From: Methylobacter sp.
GTDB lineage: Bacteria > Pseudomonadota > Gammaproteobacteria > Methylococcales > Methylomonadaceae
NCBI GenBank assembly: GCA_023229605.1
Contig: JALNYY010000184.1
Span: forward strand, 1 to 7,047
DNA: 7,047 nucleotides
Reading direction: 5' to 3'
In this document: positions 1 through 6,662 of the stretch, in pieces
How the letters are laid out: the number at the start of each line of letters is the position of its first letter
How positions within the stretch are numbered: the first letter of the stretch is position 1
Notes under the pieces: model-generated
The model's database searches: none
What the model was told of the DNA's origin: nothing
The model's input: only the letters and a program-made list of their open reading frames with translations
Made by a program: the position numbers and the translations under genes

Positions 1-1621
1 CAAACCACCAGCCGCCGAACCAGAATCGCTGCAATGCCTTAACCCATTCGTTTGACGCCAAACGCTGCGCAGAAAATGTACCGGTAACATAGAACAATAC
101 CGCAATCATCAGGCCGGCAATCGGTGCGGCCAGGGTGAGGCTGCCCACCGGATCGAAACCGTGATGCAGCCCTTGTTCAACCGGAACGGGAAATACTGAA
201 TCCAGCGGTATCCGCAACAGAGCGCCGGCCAGCGCCAGCATGCACAACAACAGCAACGGCGCACGCATGCGCCAACCGATGGACGCATCAACTTTGGCGC
301 TTTCGGAACCGAAAAAGACGATGAACACCAGGCGGAAACTGTAAGCGCCGGTAATTACAGCGCCAAGACAGGCGGCGGCCCACAGGCCGGGAGATACATC
401 GAAGGCAGCCAGTAAAATCCGGTGTTTGCTATAGTAGCCTGACGTGAACGGCAATCCCGCCAATGCCGCGCTGCCGATCATAAAGCACCAGAAAGCGGCC
501 GGCATTGTTTTACGCAGACCGCCCATTTTAAAAATGTTGTGCTCGTGGTGAAAACAGAATATCACCGCACCCGCGGCCAGGAACAGCAAAGCCTTGAAGA
601 ATGCATGGGTCAGCAGGTGAAAGATAGCCGCCGACCAGGCTCCGACGCCCAACGCAAGAAACATGTAGCCGATCTGGCTGATGGTCGAATAAGCCAGAAT
701 GCGCTTGATGTCGGTCTGAACCAGCGCGGAACAGCCGGCTACCAATAAAGTAGCGGCGCCTATCAGCGCGACGGCGAACTGCACCGGCGGCGCAAGCATA
801 AACAAGCCATGGGTTCTGGCGATCAGGTAGACGCCGGCCGTCACCATCGTGGCGGCATGGATCAGCGCGCTGACCGGCGTGGGGCCGGCCATCGCATCGG
901 GAAGCCAGGTTTGCAGCGGGAGTTGCGCGGACTTGCCGACCGCGCCGCCGAGCAACAGCGCTGCGGCGGCAACCGGCAACATGGACCCTGCCACCCACAA
1001 ATTCGAGGCCCTGAGCATCACCGACTGAATATCGAGGGTATGCAATTGCGTAAACAGCAAAAACAGGCCGAGCGCCATGCACGTATCGCCCACCCTGGTC
1101 ATCACAAAGGCTTTTCGCGCCGCATAACCGTTGTTCGGATCTTCATACCAGAAACCGATCAGCAGATAACTGCCGAGCCCGACACCTTCCCAGCCCAGAT
1201 AAAGCAATACCAGATTGTCCGCCAGCACCAGCACCAGCATCGCGAACACAAACAGGTTCATATAGGCGAAAAACCGCGCATAACCGGCATCGGATTCCAT
1301 AAATCCTGCGGCATAGACATGGATCAGCAAGCCGATGCCGGTCACGACGGACAGCATCGTCAGCGATAATGCGTCAAGATAAAGACCGAAAGGCACGGAC
1401 AAATCATCAACCGCCATCCAGGATCCGGCCATTAAACGATAGGGTTCCATATCGCCTGCCAGATATTCCGCTCCGATCAACGCTGACAGGATAGCCGAAA
1501 GCCCCACCGATCCGGCTCCCACCCAGGCAACTGCCGGCTTGGCAAGACGGCTGCCGGTCAAGGCCAGGATTAAAAACCCAAGTAACGGAAACAGCGGCAC
1601 CAACCATAGAAGTGTAAGCAC
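1..1621 (-). CDS. nuoL: NADH-quinone oxidoreductase subunit L (NuoL), 3'-truncated by the window edge
   Basis: Distal antiporter-like proton-pumping subunit of complex I in the inner membrane. I translated the frame by hand from the GTG at 1621. It stays open for 540 codons to position 1. E. coli NuoL is about 613 residues, so the C-terminal part with the long lateral helix is missing here. Family signatures are clear: LYLGWEGVGLGSYLLIGFW (about 139-157), VGKSAQLPLQTWLPDAMAGP (about 228-247), ALIHAATMVTAGVYLIARTH (about 252-271), DIKRILAYSTISQIGYM (304-320) and FHLLTHAFFKALLFLAAG (334-351). Pump-channel residues are kept: Glu145, Asp179, Lys230, His255, Asp304, His335, His339, Lys343 and Lys399. 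Lys399 is followed by His-Arg instead of the usual Asp-Glu (see findings). The GTG start is chosen because the encoded N-terminus (MLTLLWLVPLFPLLGF) matches the family, an AGGAGG lies 5 nt upstream, and the nearby ATG in CTATGG is out of frame. It follows nuoK by 9 nt. Identification is very secure; the exact start is likely. Confidence 0.97.
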   Translation of the reverse strand, partial: MLTLLWLVPLFPLLGFLILALTGSRLAKPAVAWVGAGSVGLSAILSALIGAEYLAGDMEPYRLMAGSWMAVDDLSVPFGLYLDALSLTMLSVVTGIGLLIHVYAAGFMESDAGYARFFAYMNLFVFAMLVLVLADNLVLLYLGWEGVGLGSYLLIGFWYEDPNNGYAARKAFVMTRVGDTCMALGLFLLFTQLHTLDIQSVMLRASNLWVAGSMLPVAAAALLLGGAVGKSAQLPLQTWLPDAMAGPTPVSALIHAATMVTAGVYLIARTHGLFMLAPPVQFAVALIGAATLLVAGCSALVQTDIKRILAYSTISQIGYMFLALGVGAWSAAIFHLLTHAFFKALLFLAAGAVIFCFHHEHNIFKMGGLRKTMPAAFWCFMIGSAALAGLPFTSGYYSKHRILLAAFDVSPGLWAAACLGAVITGAYSFRLVFIVFFGSESAKVDASIGWRMRAPLLLLCMLALAGALLRIPLDSVFPVPVEQGLHHGFDPVGSLTLAAPIAGLMIAVLFYVTGTFSAQRLASNEWVKALQRFWFGGWWF

Positions 1622-1626
1622 TCCAG

Positions 1627-1632
1627 CCTCCT
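1627..1632 (-). promoter_or_regulatory. Shine-Dalgarno sequence for nuoL, overlapping the nuoK stop codon
   Basis: On the minus strand this reads AGGAGG, a near-perfect anti-16S match. It lies 5 nt before the GTG at 1621 and overlaps the nuoK TAG stop (1631-1633). This supports the non-ATG start for nuoL, and the overlap suggests that ribosomes ending nuoK can reload on nuoL. Confidence 0.8.
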
Positions 1633-1939
1633 AGCCTTTCATCTCGTTCACAGCATCGGCATCCAATGTGTGAAAGCGATGGAAAATCTGCAGCGCCAGA
1701 CCCAGACCGACACCCACTTCCGCCGCGGCGAGCGTCAGTATCAACAAAAACATGATTTGTCCATCCGCCTGTCCCCATCTGGACCCCGCCACTACAAAAG
1801 CCAGTCCGGTCGCATTCAGCATGATTTCCAGGGACATCAGTATGAAAATCAGGTTACGTCGCACCAGCACGCCGATTAATCCCAATGCAAACAGAATGGC
1901 GGATAACAACAAGCCGTATTCCATCGGAATGCCGTTCAT
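1631..1939 (-). CDS. nuoK: NADH-quinone oxidoreductase subunit K (NuoK)
   Basis: Small inner-membrane subunit of complex I, homologous to MrpC and ND4L, with three transmembrane helices. The 102 residues compare with about 100 in E. coli; the two extra are at the N-terminus (MNGIPMEYG). The two membrane-embedded glutamates of the proton path are present: Glu38 in TM2 (MSLEIMLNA) and Glu74 in TM3 (LAAAEVGVGL), matching E. coli Glu36 and Glu72. The loop AGSRWGQADGQIMF and the C-terminal VNEMKG are typical of the gammaproteobacterial protein. The start ATG overlaps the nuoJ stop by 4 nt (ATGA) and is preceded by GGGAGGG (1944-1950, 4 nt spacer), so translation is probably coupled to nuoJ. The gene ends in TAG. 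NuoJ, NuoK and NuoH together form the membrane region between the quinone site and the antiporter-like subunits. Confidence 0.98.
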   Translation of the reverse strand: MNGIPMEYGLLLSAILFALGLIGVLVRRNLIFILMSLEIMLNATGLAFVVAGSRWGQADGQIMFLLILTLAAAEVGVGLGLALQIFHRFHTLDADAVNEMKG

Positions 1940-2454
1940 GATTCCCTCCCTTGCCGGTTCCTTTTAATCATGGGTTTGCCCAGGTGATATGCGCCTACCA
2001 AGCCTGCGAGCAGCAGCATCGAAGCCAGTTCCACAGCCAGCAGGTAGGGGCCGTACAAGGCGATCCCAACCTGCTTCGCATTCACTATGCGGCCGGTTAC
2101 CGCAGTGTCCCCGAGAGCAATCATCACCAGAATCTCGCCCAATAGAATTAACTCCAACAATGACGGCACTATCCACATGCCCGGCTTGAGCCACTCATGT
2201 TCCTGACTTGCCGTCTTTTGCCCCTGATTGAGCATCATAATCACGAAGACAAAAATCACCATGATGGCGCCGGCATAGATAATGACTTCCAACACCGCGG
2301 CAAAATGCGCGCCCAACAGGAAAAACAGAACGCCCACGGCCAGCAGCGACAGGATCAGATACAGCAGGCTATGCACTGCATTGAACCCGGTGATCATCAT
2401 CAACGTGGCGAAAACGGCGACGCCCGATGCGATGTAAAACAATACCATCTCCAT
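1936..2454 (-). CDS. nuoJ: NADH-quinone oxidoreductase subunit J (NuoJ)
   Basis: Inner-membrane subunit of complex I (ND6 homologue), about five transmembrane helices, 172 residues against about 184 in E. coli. Its hallmark is the TM3 segment FAAVLEVIIYAGAIMVIFVF (51-70), which carries Glu56 and Tyr60. In solved structures this helix has the pi-bulge that changes conformation between complex I states. The following MMLNQGQK and the charged loop before TM4 are also typical, and the chain ends in a basic tail (KPMIKRNRQGRES). Two ATGs lie close together (codons 1 and 3, MEM). The first is preferred because AAGGAG at 2461-2466 sits 6 nt upstream. The gene starts 14 nt after nuoI and overlaps nuoK by 4 nt at its end. 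Confidence 0.97.
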   Translation of the reverse strand: MEMVLFYIASGVAVFATLMMITGFNAVHSLLYLILSLLAVGVLFFLLGAHFAAVLEVIIYAGAIMVIFVFVIMMLNQGQKTASQEHEWLKPGMWIVPSLLELILLGEILVMIALGDTAVTGRIVNAKQVGIALYGPYLLAVELASMLLLAGLVGAYHLGKPMIKRNRQGRES

Positions 2455-2460
2455 ACCGGT

Positions 2461-2466
2461 CTCCTT
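2461..2466 (-). promoter_or_regulatory. Shine-Dalgarno sequence deciding the nuoJ start
   Basis: On the minus strand this reads AAGGAG, in the 14-nt gap after the nuoI stop. Its spacing is 6 nt to the ATG at 2454 and 12 nt to the in-frame ATG two codons later, which favours the upstream start. Confidence 0.7.
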
Positions 2467-2468
2467 GA

Positions 2469-2984
2469 TCAGGGTAACAAAGTTTTTACGTCTACGGGCA
2501 GCGCTTCATTTTCGGCCTGCCCCTTGTTTTTGCCGCCGATGGACATGCCGGCCACCCGGTAGAAATTGTAATCGTGGTACTTACCCGTACCGTCAATCAA
2601 CAGGTGTTCCTTTTCATAAACCATGTTCTGGCGGTCGTATTCGCACATTTCAAAATCCGGCGTCAGCTGGATGGCAAAGGTCGGGCAGGCTTCTTCGCAA
2701 AATCCGCAGAGTATGCAGCGGGAAAAATTGATGCGGAAAAAAGACGGATACCAGCGGCCGTTTTCATCCTCGGCTTTTTGCAGGGCGATGCAGGCCACCG
2801 GACAGACTACCGCGCAAAGATTACAGGCCACGCAACGTTCTTCGCCGTCGGGGTCCCGGGTCAGCACGATGCGGCCGCGATAACGGGGAAACAGCGCAGG
2901 CTTCTGCTCCGGGTATTCCACCGTGTCCGGTTTGACGAAAGTATGCTTGAGTACTTCCCAGAGTGTTCGCAATTGGCTCAACAT
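2469..2984 (-). CDS. nuoI: NADH-quinone oxidoreductase subunit I (NuoI), 2x[4Fe-4S] ferredoxin-like
   Basis: Peripheral-arm subunit that carries clusters N6a and N6b and passes electrons from NuoG toward N2 (NuoB) and quinone. It is 171 residues, against about 180 in E. coli. Two complete CxxCxxCxxxC motifs are visible: Cys51, Cys54, Cys57, Cys61 (CVACNLCAVVCP) and Cys90, Cys93, Cys96, Cys100 (CILCGFCEEACP). In the ferredoxin fold the fourth cysteine of each motif ligates the other cluster. Segments such as GRWYPSFFRINFSRC, IQLTPDFEMCEYDRQN and the C-terminal DVKTLLP closely match the gammaproteobacterial protein. The N-terminal stretch (about 1-20) is the amphipathic part that anchors it next to NuoH. 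It starts 22 nt after the nuoH stop with AAGGAA at 2990-2995, 5 nt before the ATG, and ends in TGA. Confidence 0.98.
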   Translation of the reverse strand: MLSQLRTLWEVLKHTFVKPDTVEYPEQKPALFPRYRGRIVLTRDPDGEERCVACNLCAVVCPVACIALQKAEDENGRWYPSFFRINFSRCILCGFCEEACPTFAIQLTPDFEMCEYDRQNMVYEKEHLLIDGTGKYHDYNFYRVAGMSIGGKNKGQAENEALPVDVKTLLP

Positions 2985-2989
2985 GATGT

Positions 2990-2995
2990 TTCCTT
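2990..2995 (-). promoter_or_regulatory. Shine-Dalgarno sequence for nuoI
   Basis: Minus strand AAGGAA with a 5-nt spacer to the nuoI ATG at 2984. It lies in the 22-nt nuoH-nuoI gap, the longest intergenic stretch in the window. I see no hairpin or promoter in that gap. Confidence 0.65.
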
Positions 2996-3006
2996 AAATT
3001 CCCGTT

Positions 3007-3969
3007 TCATGAACTGTGCAGCGTCAAAGCCACAGCCCCGGTAACCAGCAGGTTTAACAGCGCTGCCGGCAGCATCACTTTCCAGCCGAAGGCCATCAGC
3101 TGGTCATAGCGCGGCCTAGGCAGCGAGCCCCGCAATAAAATAAACACGACGATGCCGACCGCAGTCTTCAAACAAAACCAAAGCAGCGGCGGCAGCCAGG
3201 GTCCCAGCCAGCCGCCGAAGAACAAGGTCACGATCATCGCGGAACTGAGCGTGATGCCGAGATACTCGCCGACGAAAAACATACCGAATTTCATGCCCGA
3301 ATATTCGGTATGAAATCCGCCGATCAGCTCTTGTTCGGCTTCAGGCAGATCGAAAGGCGCCCGCCGGCTTTCGGCGATAACCGCGACCATAAAAACCAGA
3401 AAACCGAAAAATTGAGGAACGATGAACCAGCCGTCGCGCTGGGCCTCGACAATCTCCCTCAAATTGAAAGTGCCGGACAGCATCACCACGCCCATGATGG
3501 AAATGCCCATGAACACTTCGTAGCTGACGGTTTGAGCCGCGGCTCTCAGCCCGCCGAGCATCGAGTATTTGTTATTGGACGCATAACCAGCCAGCACCAC
3601 GCTGTAGACGGACAGCGAGGCCAGCGCCAGGAAGTAGAGCAGGCCGAAATTGAAATCGATAATGCCGACGTCCGGCGCAAAAGGGACCACTGCAAAGCCG
3701 GCCAGCATGGTTATGAACACGATGGTGGGCGCCAGCACAAACACCGGTTTGTCGGCAAAAGGCGGTATCCAGTCTTCCTTGAAGAACATCTTGATCATGT
3801 CCGCCGCAACCTGGAACAGGCCCAACGGACCGACCCGGTTGGGCCCGAGACGGTCTTGCCAGACAGCCAGCAATCTTCGTTCCACCCAGATCAACATCGC
3901 CGCAACGAAAATCACCGACAAAAGAATGCCGATTATATCCGCGGCGCTGCCAAGGCCTGTATTCGTCAT
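3007..3969 (-). CDS. nuoH: NADH-quinone oxidoreductase subunit H (NuoH)
   Basis: Inner-membrane subunit (ND1 homologue) that forms the quinone-access chamber and joins the peripheral arm to the membrane arm. It is 320 residues with about eight transmembrane helices, against about 325 in E. coli. Signatures are ERRLLAVWQDRLGPNRVGP (30-48), DMIKMFFKEDWIPP (57-70), ASNNKYSMLGGLRAAAQTVSYEV (130-152) and the acidic quinone-site loop ESRRAPFDLPEAEQELIGGF (200-219), followed by HTEYSGMKFGMFFVGEY. The loop beginning ESRRAPFDLPEAE keeps the Glu-x-x-Arg-Ala-Pro-Phe-Asp form that I recall as general across bacteria and mitochondria. The E. coli protein, as I remember it, is divergent here (CHRHPFDQPEAE). 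The C-terminal GSLPRPRYDQLMAFGWKVMLP is also conserved. The start ATG overlaps the nuoG stop (ATGA) and has GAGGGG at 3977-3982, 7 nt upstream, so translation is likely coupled. Confidence 0.98.
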   Translation of the reverse strand: MTNTGLGSAADIIGILLSVIFVAAMLIWVERRLLAVWQDRLGPNRVGPLGLFQVAADMIKMFFKEDWIPPFADKPVFVLAPTIVFITMLAGFAVVPFAPDVGIIDFNFGLLYFLALASLSVYSVVLAGYASNNKYSMLGGLRAAAQTVSYEVFMGISIMGVVMLSGTFNLREIVEAQRDGWFIVPQFFGFLVFMVAVIAESRRAPFDLPEAEQELIGGFHTEYSGMKFGMFFVGEYLGITLSSAMIVTLFFGGWLGPWLPPLLWFCLKTAVGIVVFILLRGSLPRPRYDQLMAFGWKVMLPAALLNLLVTGAVALTLHSS

Positions 3970-6662
3970 GGCTGGTCCCCTCTATCGTCCGCTTTAGTCA
4001 ACGCGACCCGGTCCAATCGACTGATCCACGGGGTTTCCGGCAGTCCTGCGGTTATGCCCAGTAAACCGCAAGGCAAGGCCGGCTCGATCTTGACCGTAAG
4101 AAATATGACCGGAATACCGCCTTCGAGGCTCCTGATCTCCAGCCGGTCGCAGGATTCCACCTGCAATATTTCGGCATCCGCCGGATTCATCAAGGCGCAA
4201 GGATCGGGTGAACGCTCGGCTACAGGCGGCGAATGCCGGCTTAATTCCTCACTGCCGAAAATATGCTGCAGCGGCACGACGCGCCAGAATCCTTCCACCG
4301 GCCTGAAAGCGTCCGGGATATGTGTAAACCAATCGACCTCCCCGGACGCCTCAATCAGCCTTACGCCGGCATCTCCGCCCCGTAAATGACCGCCGATTTC
4401 ATCCTGGAATTTGTTGACCGCCTGGTTCGAATTCCAGCCGGGAGCCCAGAAAACCGGTTCCAACGCAGCCGGCACATCGGCTGTTACGCCTTCCATCGAA
4501 AATGCAAACGGGGTTTCCGTATCAATCGTCTGCCGGGGCTCGCTGACTTTTATGTTGGCGAGCATTGCCGTGCGGCCGCTGTAACGGTGAGGCTGCCTGG
4601 GAATTTTCATGCCGTCGATTCCGGACTTGGCGTCCGGCACAGCCTTGCCGATGCCTGCAAGACTTGGAAAAGTCTTGGCGCAAGCGGCGGTGAGTTCATC
4701 ACAATGCCGCCATCCGGTTCCTTGCATGACCGCCGACAGCCATTGCCAGCTGCCGCGCACAGGCTTCGCCACAGGATAAACCGGGAAGTAGCGTTGCGCC
4801 CTGCCCTCATTATTAACCAGTGTCCCTTCGGATTCGGCGAACACCGCAGCAGGCAGCAACAGTCCTGCCTTCTCTGTCGTTTTATTATTCAGGCAGTCGA
4901 TCACCGCCACGTGCGCTGCCGTCTGCAAAAAGGCATCGACATCCCGCGCCCGCGCCCGGCGGTAAAGATCGTTTTCAAGAATAATGACACTCCCGGCCAA
5001 ATTTTGATTGACCCGCTCGAAAGCCTGTTGCAGGCGCCTTCCTCCGATCATCGCAAGCCCCAGGCTGTTGCTTTCTGGCACCGTAAAAACCAGTTGCTTA
5101 TCTTTTGCGGGCAGCGCCTTGGCAACATTGTATGCCGCCTGAATGACGGCGAGGCTGGCGCAGCCGGTTCCGGAAACCACCAGCGGACGTTGAGCCGAGC
5201 TCAGGCTGTCCGCGATAATGGCCGCCAACGAGTTTTCGGCATCGCTGAGGCCTTCAGGTTCAGGGGCCCGAGGATCAAGGCGGTGCGCAATCGCAAAGCC
5301 CAATCGGGCGATGTCTTCCGGGCTTCCCCGGTAGCAGTCCGCAGCAATATCATCGAGACGGGTCGAGCAAACACCGGCAATAAAAACCGGGCTTCGATGA
5401 TTTTTTTCCAGCTCCCGGACAGGCGCATCCTGCCAGGTTGTAATATGCAGGCTGCGGGCATGGTCGAATGCCGCATTCCGTACACTCTGGCGCAATGAAA
5501 GCGCGAGCCTTGGCGCGCTATTCGTCACATCTTCGCCCAGGATCAACACGGCATCGGCCTGCTCAACCTCCCGCAGGGAAGGCGTATGGATGCCGCCATT
5601 GCGTAACAGGCCGGATACGGTTTCAAGCAATGACTGTTCGGCATCATCCAGTCCGAGAAAGAAGTTTTCCTCCCCGACCAGGCAGCGCAAGGCAAAGTTG
5701 GCTTCAAGCGAGGCGCGGGGTGAACCGATTCCGATCGCAGGCAACTTGCCGTTCAGCAGCTCCCGGAAATGTTGTTCCGCTGTTTCATCATCGATTTCGG
5801 TCTGGCCGTTGAGCAGGGCTTTTCCGATACGTTCAGGGCTGTTGACGAAGCCGTAGCCGAAACGCCCGCGGTCGCAGAGGAAATAGCCGTTGACATCGCC
5901 GTTGTAACGGTTGATGACGCGCCTCAGTTCGCCGTAGCGTTCGCCGGGAGAAATATTGCAGCCCAGCCCGCAGTGCATGCAAACCGAGGGTGCCGTTTGC
6001 AGGTCCCATTTGCGGGCATAGTGGGCGCTGAAGGTTTTGTCGGTGAAAACGCCGGTAGGACAGACTTCGACCAGATTGCCGCTGAATTCGTTTTCCAGCG
6101 CGCCGTCTTCAAAGCGGCCGAAATAGACATTGTTATTGACGCCCAAGACTTGCAGGTCGCTGCCGCCGGCATAGTCGTTATAAAAACGGACACAGCGATA
6201 GCAGGCGATGCAGCGGTTCATCTCGTGATTGATGAACGGGCCGAGATACTGGTTCTCATGGGTGCGTTTCAGGCCGCGATAACGTCGAACGGTATGCCCG
6301 GTCATCAATGTCATATCCTGCAAATGGCATTCGCCGCCTTCTTCGCAAACCGGGCAATCGTGAGGATGATTGGTCATCAACAGCTCGATGTTTTCGCTGC
6401 GAAACTGTTTCGCCTGACCGGCATCGACGGAAATGCGCATCGCATCTGTTACAGGCGTCATACAGGCCATAACCAACCGGCCACGCGTATCATTGGCGTC
6501 GCGATACTGGATAACCGCGCACTGCCGACAGGCACCGACCGAACCCAGGGCCGGATGCCAGCAAAAATAAGGCAGGTCAATACCCAGGGTGTGACAGGCC
6601 GATAACAGGCTTTCCCCGGCGTTAACCTGGTATTGCACGCCGTCGATTTCTATCGTGGCCAT
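3966..6662 (-). CDS. nuoG: NADH-quinone oxidoreductase subunit G (NuoG), long form with N7 ligands
   Basis: Large peripheral-arm iron-sulfur subunit that passes electrons from NuoF to NuoI. It is 898 residues, against about 908 in E. coli. In order: an N-terminal [2Fe-2S] domain with N1b ligands Cys34, Cys45, Cys48, Cys67; a His/Cys [4Fe-4S] segment for N5 (His99, Cys103, Cys106, Cys112, in NHPHDCPVCEEGGEC); N4 ligands Cys151, Cys154, Cys157 and Cys201; the off-pathway N7 ligands Cys228, Cys231, Cys235 and Cys263; then a molybdopterin-oxidoreductase-like body (about 280-680) and a C-terminal dinucleotide-binding-like domain (about 790-890). The body is a structural relic in complex I and does not bind molybdenum in characterised members. 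Motifs such as GIGSPRASLEANFALR, VNNEGRAQRYFPVY and PHRYSGRTAMLANI identify the gammaproteobacterial form. The ATG overlaps the nuoF TAA by 1 nt (TAATG), with GGGGAAGG at 6666-6673 upstream. The TGA stop overlaps the nuoH start. The N-terminal half is more conserved than the C-terminal half, as is usual. Confidence 0.99.
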   Translation of the reverse strand: MATIEIDGVQYQVNAGESLLSACHTLGIDLPYFCWHPALGSVGACRQCAVIQYRDANDTRGRLVMACMTPVTDAMRISVDAGQAKQFRSENIELLMTNHPHDCPVCEEGGECHLQDMTLMTGHTVRRYRGLKRTHENQYLGPFINHEMNRCIACYRCVRFYNDYAGGSDLQVLGVNNNVYFGRFEDGALENEFSGNLVEVCPTGVFTDKTFSAHYARKWDLQTAPSVCMHCGLGCNISPGERYGELRRVINRYNGDVNGYFLCDRGRFGYGFVNSPERIGKALLNGQTEIDDETAEQHFRELLNGKLPAIGIGSPRASLEANFALRCLVGEENFFLGLDDAEQSLLETVSGLLRNGGIHTPSLREVEQADAVLILGEDVTNSAPRLALSLRQSVRNAAFDHARSLHITTWQDAPVRELEKNHRSPVFIAGVCSTRLDDIAADCYRGSPEDIARLGFAIAHRLDPRAPEPEGLSDAENSLAAIIADSLSSAQRPLVVSGTGCASLAVIQAAYNVAKALPAKDKQLVFTVPESNSLGLAMIGGRRLQQAFERVNQNLAGSVIILENDLYRRARARDVDAFLQTAAHVAVIDCLNNKTTEKAGLLLPAAVFAESEGTLVNNEGRAQRYFPVYPVAKPVRGSWQWLSAVMQGTGWRHCDELTAACAKTFPSLAGIGKAVPDAKSGIDGMKIPRQPHRYSGRTAMLANIKVSEPRQTIDTETPFAFSMEGVTADVPAALEPVFWAPGWNSNQAVNKFQDEIGGHLRGGDAGVRLIEASGEVDWFTHIPDAFRPVEGFWRVVPLQHIFGSEELSRHSPPVAERSPDPCALMNPADAEILQVESCDRLEIRSLEGGIPVIFLTVKIEPALPCGLLGITAGLPETPWISRLDRVALTKADDRGDQP

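Noticed and set aside
528..1082. A 184-codon minus-strand open frame inside nuoL, with a similar plus-strand frame at 809-1369
   Set aside because: Both are off-frame readings of the continuous nuoL coding sequence, which I translated without a stop from 1621 to 1. Neither resembles a known family.
1407..1778. Possible alternative gene starting inside nuoK and running into nuoL, or a frameshift at the nuoK/nuoL junction
   Set aside because: nuoK ends cleanly in TAG at 1631-1633 and nuoL starts at GTG 1621 in the proper frame with a good ribosome-binding site, so no frameshift is needed.
2865..2882. GC-rich GCGGCCGC palindrome, with a similar octamer near 6834-6841
   Set aside because: Both lie within conserved codons (NuoI Arg-Gly-Arg and the NuoF Gly-Arg-Gly-Arg region) and are short enough to be chance in this base composition. 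Nothing around them suggests a regulatory or recombination site.
3310..4389. A 359-codon open frame on the plus strand, antisense to nuoH and the end of nuoG
   Set aside because: It is rich in His, Gln and Arg, which is what the reverse strand of hydrophobic membrane-protein codons gives. It has no domain and spans the junction of two real genes.
4386..5498. A 370-codon open frame on the plus strand, antisense to nuoG
   Set aside because: It is fully antisense to a strongly conserved, complete nuoG, has no recognisable domain, and its composition (rich in Arg, His, Pro, Gly, Ala) is typical of the shadow of a moderately GC-rich gene.
5769..6605. A 278-codon open frame on the plus strand antisense to the iron-sulfur part of nuoG
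   Set aside because: It looks more protein-like (Ala/Val-rich) than the other shadows, but it reads in codon register opposite nuoG and shows no family motif. The nuoG reading explains the sequence completely.
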